NCBI GenBank assembly: GCA_964530345.1
Contig: CAZGYJ010000041.1
Location: forward strand, 1 to 19,619
Length of the DNA: 19,619 nt
From: JALSJK01 sp964530345
GTDB lineage: Bacteria > Pseudomonadota > Gammaproteobacteria > Methylococcales > Methylomonadaceae
Reading direction: 5' to 3'
Both the position numbers and the translations under genes were made by a program. The notes beneath the pieces are model-generated. The model made no database searches. It was given only the letters and a program-made list of their open reading frames with translations, and was not told the DNA's origin. Below, piece after piece: positions 1 through 7,100 of this stretch. Positions within the stretch are counted from its first letter, which is position 1; each line of letters opens with the position of its first letter.

Positions 1-98
1 ATATCAGTAACTTATTCCAGAAGACGCCGTAAATACGTCCGTGTAGGCTTGATTGAGTCATCCATGACACATACACTTCCTCCATAAGTCACTGATAT
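1..98. repeat. Dispersed palindromic-type repeat, left edge
   Basis: The two ends are inverted copies: bases 1-15 and 84-98 are complementary at 14 of 15 positions (ATATCAGTAACTTAT against ATAAGTCACTGATAT). Inside is a smaller perfect inverted repeat, GTCAT at 57-61 and ATGAC at 64-68. No reading frame of note is present. The nested symmetry looks like a dispersed palindromic repeat of the kind common in intergenic DNA of some gammaproteobacteria. Because it begins at base 1, it may continue to the left. Assignment as a genome-wide repeat is inference and needs a copy count. Confidence 0.45.
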
Positions 99-171
99 TA
101 AATTATTTTAGCTATAATAAATATGCTGAATAGTTACAAAATAAATAATAAATTTACTTTTAACATGGTGC

Positions 172-208
172 CAATGCTTGTTATTTCAAGTGGAAACTTG
201 AAGCATTG
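172..208. other. Bulged stem-loop in intergenic DNA
   Basis: CAATGCTT (172-179) pairs with AAGCATTG (201-208), and CAAG (187-190) pairs with CTTG (197-200). This gives a 12-bp stem with a 7-nt one-sided bulge and a 6-nt loop. No strong T-tract follows directly, so it is not a typical intrinsic terminator. It could be part of a repeat or of an untranslated RNA. Function is unknown. Confidence 0.4.
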
Positions 209-426
209 ATTTCTTCTTATCCTGGAATTAGCTGTTTTTTATGTCACCAATAACAGCGTGGTTATCTTGCGGATATACCTTTTACATTCAAGAAAATTCC
301 ATTTATTGCACATCATTTTTTTGACAAAGTCATTGTAAAAATTTCCAGTGCCAGCGATTGCAGCTTTTTTGCGCTTAGTCCTTTTGAAAAAGACTGATGC
401 GTTGTAAACGAAGCATGACAGGTGAG

Positions 427-463
427 GTTAGCTAACGGACATGCGTTTTGCGGGATACATGTC
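427..463. other. Cluster of short palindromes
   Basis: GTTAGCTAAC at 427-436 is a perfect 10-bp palindrome. Directly next to it, GACATG (438-443) and CATGTC (458-463) form a 6-bp inverted repeat with a 14-nt loop. The cluster lies just left of the MITE-like element. It may be a protein-binding site or debris of older insertions. Nothing ties it to a neighbouring gene. Confidence 0.25.
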
Positions 464-483
464 AGTTTATATTTTGGAGATCT

Positions 484-643
484 AGGAGACTCTGTCGGAT
501 TAAGGAAAATTCTACTGCGATAATGGGAGCGGCTGCTTTCTCCGATCTTTTTTCGTTAGGTAGCGCCATTTTGCGTCTCTAAAGATCAAAAAAAGTTCTC
601 TATTTCCCACTACTTACGACGCCACCTTAACCCGACAGCCTCC
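484..643. mobile_element. MITE-like element with terminal inverted repeats
   Basis: The ends are inverted copies: CTGTCGGATTAAGG at 492-505 matches the reverse complement of 625-638 at 13 of 14 positions. The similarity reaches outward (AGGAG on both ends, with a small gap) and weakly inward through a GCGATAATGGGA-like stretch. The span of about 160 bp has no open reading frame, and its core carries another inverted repeat, GATCTTT (544-550) with AAAGATC (581-587). These are the hallmarks of a non-autonomous miniature inverted-repeat element or an internally deleted insertion sequence. I see no clear target-site duplication, and I cannot name the parent transposase family. The right end stops about 5 bp past the stop codon of the small secreted-protein gene, so it may act as that gene's 3' end. 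Confidence 0.5.
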
Positions 644-648
644 TGAAG

Positions 649-966
649 TTAGCTTGCTGGAAAGATAACTTTAGGTTCGAAATTAGCCGCAGGATATTTA
701 GGATCAAAAACCGCTTTTTTTCTTGGTGCAGGTGTTGACGATGCGGCACTTTTATCGATAAAGATAACTTTTGGCTGAAAATTAGTGGCAGGATATTTAG
801 GGTCAAATTCCGCTTTTTGAGGCGTTGCTTTCACTAGATCTTTATCAATATAAATAACTTTTGGCTGAAAATTGGTAGCAGGATATTGATCGCTATCAGC
901 AAAACTCTGGACAGAAGTAAAAATAATTCCGATAACACTCAGTCCTAAAACGATGGGGTTTTTCAT
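649..966 (-). CDS. Small secreted protein with three YPATNFQPKVI repeats
   Basis: The product is 105 residues, of no family I recognise. It begins with a clear Sec signal peptide (basic K2, hydrophobic core 4-22, likely cleavage after FA at 23), so the mature protein of about 82 residues should be periplasmic or exported. The mature part is almost entirely three copies of a module, Y-P-A-T/A-N-F-Q/E-P-K-V-I-Y/F, at residues 28-42, 58-72 and 91-102. The copies are separated by linkers rich in Lys, Ala, Pro and Ser, and copies 2 and 3 are each preceded by F-D-P-K. The start is supported by AAGGAGG nine bases before the ATG. There is no cysteine, catalytic motif or PEP-CTERM tail. It is the last gene of the minus-strand group but is separated from fliK by a candidate terminator, so it probably has its own promoter. 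It is a real gene by signal peptide, ribosome site and repeat conservation. Function is unknown. Confidence 0.75.
   Translation of the reverse strand: MKNPIVLGLSVIGIIFTSVQSFADSDQYPATNFQPKVIYIDKDLVKATPQKAEFDPKYPATNFQPKVIFIDKSAASSTPAPRKKAVFDPKYPAANFEPKVIFPAS
665..887 (-). repeat. Three direct DNA repeats inside the small secreted-protein gene
   Basis: 34-base units lie at 665-698, 764-797 and 854-887. The last two agree at 32 of 34 bases; the first is more diverged. Spacing is 99 and 90 bases, both multiples of three, so duplication keeps the frame. The pattern suggests growth by in-frame tandem duplication of a roughly 30-codon unit, with one recent event. Confidence 0.7.
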
Positions 967-1170
967 GTGGTTCTTCCTCCTTAATGGTATATGTTCAGCG
1001 CAGGTAGAGATTTTTTGTCCGGAACCTGTCTATTTGATCTCTTACCTATAGTAAATACTGCTAAAAGTATCTGGTATTTTAACCGATTTCGCAACTTTTT
1101 TATTCGTGTCTGTAGCAATTTTGTGTTGTGTACAGAGGAACTTTGAAAAAACTTATTTGTGGAAGCTTTT

Positions 1171-1218
1171 AAAAAATACATCCTTAAATTGGGTAACCCA
1201 TTCATGAAGCACAAGGAT
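1171..1218 (-). terminator. Candidate rho-independent terminator after fliK
   Basis: Read on the minus strand downstream of the fliK stop, ATCCTT (complement of 1213-1218) pairs with AAGGAT (complement of 1180-1185). A TGGGT/ACCCA pair nests inside at 1190-1200. The stem is followed by GTA and a run of six T (complement of 1171-1176). Outer stem and T-run fit an intrinsic terminator, but the stem is short and the inner loop is large. If real, it separates the HDOD-fliK transcript from the small secreted-protein gene. Confidence 0.35.
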
Positions 1219-1243
1219 TTTGGAGTTAATCAGATGCCTTTGT

Positions 1244-2845
1244 TTAGATTTTTTCGTCTATTAACTTATTCGGGTATTTAACCGCTTTTTTAAACGATTT
1301 ATGGGGGGAGTCATGCGCTTTGATTTGACCGGTTTTGAGCCCAGAAGCTTCGAGGCGGCTTTTAAGAAAATCTAGATTTTGACTAACCAAGTGATTGGTT
1401 TCAGAGGAATGACTCCAGAAATGGGTGTTGATCGAGCCATTGATACAGGAGATTTTACAATACAATTCGCCTAAATTAGGCGGATTAAGGGTAATATTTA
1501 CTGTCCAATTGTTTTTTTCTGGTTGTTCCTGTTTGTTTTTTTCTTGCTCGATTTGGAAGGAGATATTTTCTATGGTTTTTTGGTCGCCCAGATAGGGTAA
1601 CTCAATATTCCAGACCTGTTTTGATGATTCTTCCTTGGGTAAAGACGAGATTTGATCTAAAACCATTTTTGCTATCGAACTTTCTGCATTATTCTGTAAC
1701 TTTCTCAGGTTCAAAGGTTCGTGTTCGGTATTTGTTAATTCAGAAGGCAGCATTGGTGGTGCTTGTTGTTTCAAGGCTTGAATAAATTTGAGGATATTGG
1801 CTTTAAAATCAGGTTCAGTTTTTATTGTTGATTCTTTTCCTAGTAGCAATTTACTTTCCAAAAAAAGTCCTGAATTATTGATGCTCTGCTTGAGTCCCGG
1901 TGGCGTGGTCAGCGTAGTTTTTTTGGGTAATTGATGGAAGATTTGCTGTGCTATCTGCTTTAAAGCTTCCGGAACAGTTTTATCGACTACCAGGGAAGGC
2001 AGGTTTTTTCCCAATTGATCAATGAAACTTGCTGGAGTCTGCTGAATAGGAAGAAAGCGTTTAATAGTATCTGTCAGTGTTTTTTCGGATGTAACCGAAA
2101 AAGCAGGTTTCTGGGTTTCCAGAATTTTAAACTGTGGTTGATTGCCCGATTTGGTCACTTCCAAAGCAATGAATTGGCCATTTTTTAATTGAGGAAGTGC
2201 AACCTTTGTCATTGAAGATTGTGATTGGGAAATCTTTTCCAGTGGCACTGATAAATGGCTCTGTTTTATTGAGTTAGTATTATCGAGATTATTTTTTTTT
2301 TGGTCTGGCAGGAATTCGAGTATTAAACTGTTATTTTCTTTTGATACGATTCGAGCAGTGAATTGTTGGCCTTTTTCAAAAAAAGAAGACTTGTCTGAAG
2401 TAGTGCTTTTTACGGTACTTGGCTGTACTGTTGTGGGAAGCAATAATTTCAGAACCAATGGTTTTGATTTGATTTCATTGACTGCAGAATTTATTAATTT
2501 ATCTTTTTCAGATAGTGGTAGTTGAGATTGTTTTTGTGTGGGTGCTGCCAGCTCAAGACTAAGTTCGGGGTTAGGTAATAGCTTGCTGACAAGCAGCGTA
2601 AGTTGCTCGCCTTTTGTCAAATTTTGCAGTGCTTGAGAAAATGAGTTATGAGGCGAAAGAGGTGGGTCGGCAGCCGCTTTTACGGCCATATTTCCCAGTT
2701 GTAGCTCAATAACATTGTTTTCGACAGAAATATTAAGCACTTTGGCATCAACTTGCTGTCCAATTTTTAGTGATAAATCTGGGTTTGCTGAGTTTTTGAC
2801 TGGAGAAAGCAGGGAAAGTGCTTTGGCCGGAATGGTGAAATCCAT
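1244..2845 (-). CDS. fliK: Flagellar hook-length control protein FliK-like
   Basis: The product is 533 residues. FliK proteins act as secreted rulers that measure the flagellar hook and switch the export apparatus from hook to filament subunits. The C-terminal third, roughly residues 412-510, matches the Flg_hook pattern: a beta-strand-rich stretch, then LNPPNLGEL at 453-461, an N-G turn (C-I-N-G-S-I) and a terminal helix L-x-x-L-K-S-R-L-E-A-S-G-L. The N-terminal region starts with a small beta domain (residues 26-55, GQQVDAKVLNISVENN). It is followed by a long low-complexity linker rich in Gln, Ser, Lys and Pro, as expected of a poorly conserved ruler. The ATG overlaps the stop of the upstream HDOD gene as TAATG, which implies translational coupling. 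No other flagellar gene lies in the window, so this is a fliK away from the main flagellar cluster. A FliK-domain protein used elsewhere cannot be excluded. Confidence 0.8.
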   Translation of the reverse strand: MDFTIPAKALSLLSPVKNSANPDLSLKIGQQVDAKVLNISVENNVIELQLGNMAVKAAADPPLSPHNSFSQALQNLTKGEQLTLLVSKLLPNPELSLELAAPTQKQSQLPLSEKDKLINSAVNEIKSKPLVLKLLLPTTVQPSTVKSTTSDKSSFFEKGQQFTARIVSKENNSLILEFLPDQKKNNLDNTNSIKQSHLSVPLEKISQSQSSMTKVALPQLKNGQFIALEVTKSGNQPQFKILETQKPAFSVTSEKTLTDTIKRFLPIQQTPASFIDQLGKNLPSLVVDKTVPEALKQIAQQIFHQLPKKTTLTTPPGLKQSINNSGLFLESKLLLGKESTIKTEPDFKANILKFIQALKQQAPPMLPSELTNTEHEPLNLRKLQNNAESSIAKMVLDQISSLPKEESSKQVWNIELPYLGDQKTIENISFQIEQEKNKQEQPEKNNWTVNITLNPPNLGELYCKISCINGSINTHFWSHSSETNHLVSQNLDFLKSRLEASGLKTGQIKAHDSPHKSFKKAVKYPNKLIDEKI

Positions 2846-3753
2846 TAATTTAGCATTTGCTGAATTTCATCTATATCATCCTTGGCTTGATCGAGGATAT
2901 TAATACTGGTATCCATATCTAGGTTTCCAGCTAATAGTTTTCGGTAAGCCGGTAATTCGTCCAGTTTCGGCATTTTCTTAATATCCACCTTGCCAATATA
3001 ACTATGGAGCTGGGAGATCATCACGATGTCAGTATAGTCGGGTTCTTTTTTTTCATCACGATGCCAATTTTCAGCATGTATGACAACATCCTCAAAATCT
3101 CTGGGAAAATCCCATTTTCTGATAATTTGAACGCCAATTTCTGCGCGAAGTTGTTTGATAGTATCTGCAAGATCTCTGGGCTGAGAAATAATTTGCGGGT
3201 GCTTGTCGGCATGGGCCAGAATTGGAACAATGCCGATATCATGAATTAAGCCGGCAAGCATCGCTCGATCTGGATCAAATCCAGGGGTTTTATGCGCAAA
3301 AACAGCGCTGATTGCTGCGACATAACTGGAATGGGTCCATAGTTCGACCATTTTGCGCTTGATGGTGGTTGATTTTGCTTTGAAAATGGCTTTCATGGCA
3401 AAAGCGGTAATAATTTCCTGGGCTGTTTTTAAACCCAACCGAGTCAGTGCCTCAGGGCAACTTTCAATTTTTCTACGGCCGCAATAAAGAGGGCTGTTGG
3501 AAATTTTGATTAATCTTGCGGTAATAGTCGGGTCAATTTGTACAACTCGGGCAATTGAATTACTGTTAGCATTTTCATTGTTGATTGCCACTCTGATCTT
3601 TTGGGCAACATCTGGAATCGTTGGTAAAGCCAATTTGTCTGACTGCATATAACGATAACAATCAATATAAAGTCGGTTTTTGGCCAAACTGCTGACTCGT
3701 TTATCAATGGCGTTATTGGGCGTGACTGTTTCGGTCATAAAGGGTAATGACAA
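2845..3753 (-). CDS. HDOD domain signalling protein
   Basis: The product is 302 residues and dominated by one HDOD domain (HD-related output domain, usually lacking full phosphodiesterase chemistry and thought to act in signalling and motility control). Visible marks are LPTIPDVAQKI at 43-53, the V-Q-I-D-P-T-I-T-A-R-L-I-K-I-S-N-S block at 71-87, LWTHSSYVAA at 139-148 and GLIHDIGIVPIL at 168-179, with the H-D pair at 171-172. There is no receiver, GGDEF or EAL domain and no membrane segment, so it should be cytoplasmic. The chosen start is TTG at 3753, because GGAG sits eight bases upstream; the in-frame ATG at 3738 has no comparable site and would shorten the protein by five residues. It is cotranscribed with fliK through a TAATG overlap, pointing to a role in motility regulation (inference). 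It is divergent from prmB across an 80-base gap in which I see no convincing promoter boxes. Confidence 0.85.
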   Translation of the reverse strand: MSLPFMTETVTPNNAIDKRVSSLAKNRLYIDCYRYMQSDKLALPTIPDVAQKIRVAINNENANSNSIARVVQIDPTITARLIKISNSPLYCGRRKIESCPEALTRLGLKTAQEIITAFAMKAIFKAKSTTIKRKMVELWTHSSYVAAISAVFAHKTPGFDPDRAMLAGLIHDIGIVPILAHADKHPQIISQPRDLADTIKQLRAEIGVQIIRKWDFPRDFEDVVIHAENWHRDEKKEPDYTDIVMISQLHSYIGKVDIKKMPKLDELPAYRKLLAGNLDMDTSINILDQAKDDIDEIQQMLN

Positions 3754-3833
3754 TGATTATTCTCCAAACAAGTCAAGTTTAGTTTAAAATGGGGGTTTTG
3801 CAGTTTTCCCTTTTTTATCTTCAAGTTTTCGCA

Positions 3834-4781
3834 ATGCAACAAACTTTTCTGGATTATCCGGATAATTTGATTTCAATTAAAGATTTTATACGCTGGGGCG
3901 CCAGCCAGTTTTCCGAGGCTGGATTATTTTTTGGTCACGGTACTACGACTGCGCTTGATGATGCGGCTGCAATTGTATTGCATACACTACATTTGCCTTA
4001 TCAGTTGTCGGAAACCTATCTTGATTCGCGACTGACAAAAATTGAACAGCAAAAAATTTTTGCATTGTTCAAGCGAAGAATCGAGGAAAGAATTCCCTCC
4101 GCTTATTTAACTCGGGAAGCCATTTTTGCGGGTTTATCTTTTTATGTTGATGATCGGGTTTTAATTCCGCGTTCTCCTATTTCTGAGTTGATTCAGGAGG
4201 GCTTTAGTCCCTGGCTGGAAAATGCTCATTCTGTTTTGGATTTATGTACGGGTAGCGCCTGTATTGCTATAGCCTGTGCTTTTGCTTTTCCGGAGGCTGA
4301 TATTGATGCGGTTGATTATTCTCAGGATGCGTTGGCTGTTGCAGAAATTAATGTCAACAAATTTGATTTAAATGATCAGGTAAAGTTAGTGTGTTCTAAT
4401 TTGTTTGAAAACATTCCGGATAAGCAATATGATTTGATCGTCAGCAATCCACCGTATGTTAGCCTGAAAGAATGGCAACATTTACCAAAAGAATATCATG
4501 CAGAGCCGGCAATGGGATTCAAGGGAGGAAAGTCTGGTTTGGATTTGGTGATCAAAATTCTGTCTCAGGCGAAATTTTTCCTCTCATCTGATGGTATTCT
4601 GGTGCTTGAAGTGGGTAGTAGCGCTCAATCATTACAAGATTTGTTTCCCGAAATTCCTTTTTATTGGCTGGAATTTGAACGGGGAGGGGAGGGTGTTTTT
4701 TTAATGACTGCACAACAAGTTAATCAATACCATGAATTATTTAATCGATCTTTAGCATTATTATGTCAGGAAACAGTATAG
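3834..4781 (+). CDS. prmB: Ribosomal protein L3 N5-glutamine methyltransferase PrmB
   Basis: The product is 315 residues from the chosen start. PrmB uses S-adenosylmethionine to methylate a glutamine side chain of 50S ribosomal protein L3. The N-terminal helical substrate domain is present (I-K-D-F-I-R-W-G at 15-22, F-G-H-G-T at 33-37). It is followed by YVDDRVLIPRSPI (104-116), the SAM-binding D-L-C-T-G-S-A-C (136-143) and the glutamine-methyltransferase signature NPPY at 205-208. The C-terminal WLEFERGGEGVFLMT also matches the E. coli enzyme, and length is close to the E. coli 310 residues. An upstream in-frame ATG at 3789 would add 15 residues, but alignment with E. coli PrmB from memory supports 3834; neither start has a clear ribosome site. 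The last 19 bases overlap aroC, as in the common enterobacterial order prmB-aroC. Confidence 0.92.
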   Translation: MQQTFLDYPDNLISIKDFIRWGASQFSEAGLFFGHGTTTALDDAAAIVLHTLHLPYQLSETYLDSRLTKIEQQKIFALFKRRIEERIPSAYLTREAIFAGLSFYVDDRVLIPRSPISELIQEGFSPWLENAHSVLDLCTGSACIAIACAFAFPEADIDAVDYSQDALAVAEINVNKFDLNDQVKLVCSNLFENIPDKQYDLIVSNPPYVSLKEWQHLPKEYHAEPAMGFKGGKSGLDLVIKILSQAKFFLSSDGILVLEVGSSAQSLQDLFPEIPFYWLEFERGGEGVFLMTAQQVNQYHELFNRSLALLCQETV

Positions 4782-5851
4782 GAAAAATATTTACAGTCAC
4801 TAGCTTTGGCGAAAGCCATGGTGTGGCGCTTGGCTGTATTGTTGATGGCTGCCCACCGGGTATGGAGCTTTGTGAACAAGATATTCAAAAAGATCTGGAT
4901 AGAAGAAAACCAGGGACTTCCCGTCATACCACGCAGCGTAGAGAGGCTGATAGAATTAAAATTCTTTCGGGTGTTTTTGAAGGCAAGACGACCGGAACAC
5001 CGATAGGTTTGTTAATCGAGAATACTGATCAACGTTCAAAAGATTACACTAAAATTGCTGACAGATTTCGGCCTGGGCATGCCGATTATACTTATCATCA
5101 AAAATATGGTTTTCGTGATTACCGTGGCGGTGGCCGCTCCTCGGCAAGAGAAACCGCGATGCGTGTTGCTGCTGGGGCTATTGCAAAAAAATATTTAAAG
5201 CAACAGGCTGGCATTGAGATTAGAGGGTTTTTGTCACAATTGGGACCAATCAAAATATCCATTGTAGATTGGGGTATTGTTGCAACCAATCCCTTTTTTT
5301 GCCCGGATGCAAGTAAAATTGCAGAACTGGAAACCTATATGGACAAATTGCGAAAATCTGGTGATTCAATTGGCGCCAAGATTGAAATAGTCGCCAGTCA
5401 TGTTCCACCCGGTCTGGGTGAGCCGGTTTTTGATCGCCTTGATGCTGATTTGGCGCATGCTTTAATGAGTATTAATGCGGTTAAAGGCGTAGAAATTGGC
5501 GATGGTTTTGAGTGTGTTGACAGCAAAGGAACTGAATTTCGTGATGAGATAACCCCGGATGGTTTTTTGAGTAACCACGCTGGTGGGGTTTTAGGGGGTA
5601 TTTCCAGTGGTCAGGATGTGGTGGCACGCATTGCATTGAAGCCCACGTCCAGTTTACGTTTATCTGGAAAAAGTATAAATTTGGACGGTGAGCCAGTGGA
5701 GGTGATAACCGAAGGTCGTCATGATCCCTGTGTTGGTGTTCGTGCAACGCCAATTGCTGAAGCGATGATGGCTATTGTTCTGATGGATCATTTTCTTAGG
5801 CATCGGGCCCAAAATTCAGATGTTAATGCTGGCTTGCCAGTACTAAGATAA
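4763..5851 (+). CDS. aroC: Chorismate synthase
   Basis: The product is 362 residues, full length. It converts 5-enolpyruvylshikimate-3-phosphate to chorismate with loss of phosphate, using reduced FMN, as the last step of the shared aromatic pathway in the cytoplasm. Signature blocks are all present: SFGESHG at 14-20, RRKPGTSRHTTQRREAD at 47-63, RPGHADYTYHQKYG at 103-116, RGGGRSSARETAMR at 121-134, HAGGVLGGISSGQ in the second half and GRHDPCVGVRATPI near the end. Its ATG lies inside prmB (19-base overlap), so translation is probably coupled. A perfect 14-bp palindrome starts at the penultimate base of its stop codon. Confidence 0.97.
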   Translation: MSGNSIGKIFTVTSFGESHGVALGCIVDGCPPGMELCEQDIQKDLDRRKPGTSRHTTQRREADRIKILSGVFEGKTTGTPIGLLIENTDQRSKDYTKIADRFRPGHADYTYHQKYGFRDYRGGGRSSARETAMRVAAGAIAKKYLKQQAGIEIRGFLSQLGPIKISIVDWGIVATNPFFCPDASKIAELETYMDKLRKSGDSIGAKIEIVASHVPPGLGEPVFDRLDADLAHALMSINAVKGVEIGDGFECVDSKGTEFRDEITPDGFLSNHAGGVLGGISSGQDVVARIALKPTSSLRLSGKSINLDGEPVEVITEGRHDPCVGVRATPIAEAMMAIVLMDHFLRHRAQNSDVNAGLPVLR

Positions 5852-5863
5852 ACTGTACAGTTT
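5850..5863. other. 14-bp perfect palindrome after aroC
   Basis: AAACTGTACAGTTT is an exact palindrome beginning within the aroC stop codon and followed by T residues up to 5865. It could be a short hairpin aiding termination (5-bp stem, GTAC loop) or a dimeric repressor site in front of the MFS gene at 5880. It resembles the CTGT...ACAG half-sites of LexA operators, but the spacing is far too short for the classic enterobacterial box. Confidence 0.35.
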
Positions 5864-5879
5864 TTAATCTGATTAGCGC

Positions 5880-7040
5880 ATGGATTCAGCCATACCCTAT
5901 TGGCGATTGTCAGGGTTTTATTTTTTTTATTTTGCTTCACTCGGCGGGTTTTTACCGTTTTGGAGCTTGTTTCTGGAAAATGTTTCATTCAGTTCAGTTG
6001 AAATTGGTGAGCTATCAGCTTTGATGGTTGCAACCAAGATTATTGCTCCGAATATATGGGGTTGGTTGGCCGATTATACGGGTAAAAGTTTGAGAGTCAT
6101 CAGGCTGACATCATTTTTTGGCATGCTGATTTTTGCTGGGTTTTTATTTAAGTCGGGGTATGAATCATTTGCATGGATTACTATAGGCTTCAGTTTTTTT
6201 TGGAACGCCGCATTACCTCAGTTTGAAGCGGCAACACTTTTTTATTTACGCGATGAACCGCATCGCTATAGCCAAATCAGGCTTTGGGGGTCCATGGGAT
6301 TTATTTTTTCAGTATTGGCAATTGGCAAATTACTGGATCTTTATCAAATAGAGATTTTACCTGCTGTTATTTTATTGTTATTAATTGCGATTTGGTTAGT
6401 TACTTTATTGATCCCTGAAGTCAGAATTATTCATCAGGATATTGATGCAGTAGGTGTTTTTGAAATTCTTCGTAAGCCTGAAGTGATCGCATTTTTTGTA
6501 GTTTATATGTTGCTGCAAATTGCTCACGGACCCTATTATGTGTTTTTTTCCATTTATTTGAAAAATCATCAATATTCCGCCTCGATAACCGGCTTTTTGT
6601 GGGCGCTTGGAGTTGTTGCCGAAGTGGTGCTGTTTATTTTTATGAGGCGTTTGATCAAGCGATTTACACTCAGAAAAATTTTGTTGACCAGCATTGTGTT
6701 AAGTATTGTTCGCTGGCTGATGATTGCCTGGGGTGTTCAGGAGTGGCCATTGTTATTGTTTGCCCAGTTATTGCACGCTGCAACTTTTGGCGCTTCACAT
6801 GTGGTTGCTATTCATTTAGTCCATCGATATTTTAATTCCCGGCATCAGGGCAAAGGGCAGGCTTTATATAGCAGTATGAGTTTTGGCTTAGGAGGAATGT
6901 TAGGAGGGTTGTTCAGCGGCTATTTATGGGTGCCTCTTGGCGCAGAAATCGTTTATAGCATGGCGGCGGGATGTTGTGTTATTGCCTTTGTTGTTGCGGT
7001 AATTTGGGTTGGTAAGGAAAAAAGTGTTAACTTGGCGTAA
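5880..7040 (+). CDS. MFS transporter, HcaT-like (MFS_1_like)
   Basis: The product is 386 residues, about the length of E. coli HcaT (379). Hydrophobicity suggests about twelve membrane helices with a central cytoplasmic loop near the I-P-E-V-R-I-I-H-Q-D stretch. Similarity to HcaT, recalled from memory, runs through most of the protein: the first helix ending F-L-P-F-W-S, RLWGSMGF in the middle, FLWALGVVAEV in the second half, and L-L-H-A-A-T-F-G-A-S-H-V. HcaT is annotated as a 3-phenylpropionate permease, but many members sit next to unrelated genes and their substrate is unknown, so I give no symbol. The gap to aroC is 28 bases with a palindrome, and no strong ribosome site precedes the ATG. 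Confidence 0.85.
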   Translation: MDSAIPYWRLSGFYFFYFASLGGFLPFWSLFLENVSFSSVEIGELSALMVATKIIAPNIWGWLADYTGKSLRVIRLTSFFGMLIFAGFLFKSGYESFAWITIGFSFFWNAALPQFEAATLFYLRDEPHRYSQIRLWGSMGFIFSVLAIGKLLDLYQIEILPAVILLLLIAIWLVTLLIPEVRIIHQDIDAVGVFEILRKPEVIAFFVVYMLLQIAHGPYYVFFSIYLKNHQYSASITGFLWALGVVAEVVLFIFMRRLIKRFTLRKILLTSIVLSIVRWLMIAWGVQEWPLLLFAQLLHAATFGASHVVAIHLVHRYFNSRHQGKGQALYSSMSFGLGGMLGGLFSGYLWVPLGAEIVYSMAAGCCVIAFVVAVIWVGKEKSVNLA

Positions 7041-7056
7041 AATAACAGTTTATAAA
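7027..7056 (+). promoter_or_regulatory. Candidate sigma70-type promoter for the exbB operon
   Basis: TTAACT (7027-7032) and TATAAA (7051-7056) are separated by 18 bases. They match the -35 and -10 consensus at 4 and 5 of 6 positions. They overlap the end of the MFS gene and would start transcription about 35-40 bases before the exbB GTG. In AT-rich DNA such matches arise often by chance. Confidence 0.3.
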
Positions 7057-7100
7057 GATAAGTTCATTTTCTCGTTTAACATATTGACGGATATTACATC

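Noticed and set aside
1..648. CRISPR array, tRNA or rRNA in the left non-coding stretch
   Set aside because: There are no regularly spaced direct repeats, no cloverleaf-compatible segment and no rRNA-like sequence; only inverted repeats are visible.
981..1214. 77-codon minus-strand reading frame between fliK and the small secreted-protein gene
   Set aside because: It starts with TTG (or a later ATG) without a ribosome site, has no domain, signal or plausible composition, and overlaps the candidate terminator.
3004..3249. Opposed 81- and 73-codon frames inside the HDOD gene
   Set aside because: Both are shadows of a well-supported gene in another frame and show no features of their own.
3789..3833. 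N-terminal extension of PrmB from an upstream ATG
   Set aside because: No ribosome site, and the extra residues have no counterpart in E. coli PrmB, whose N-terminus aligns with the ATG at 3834.
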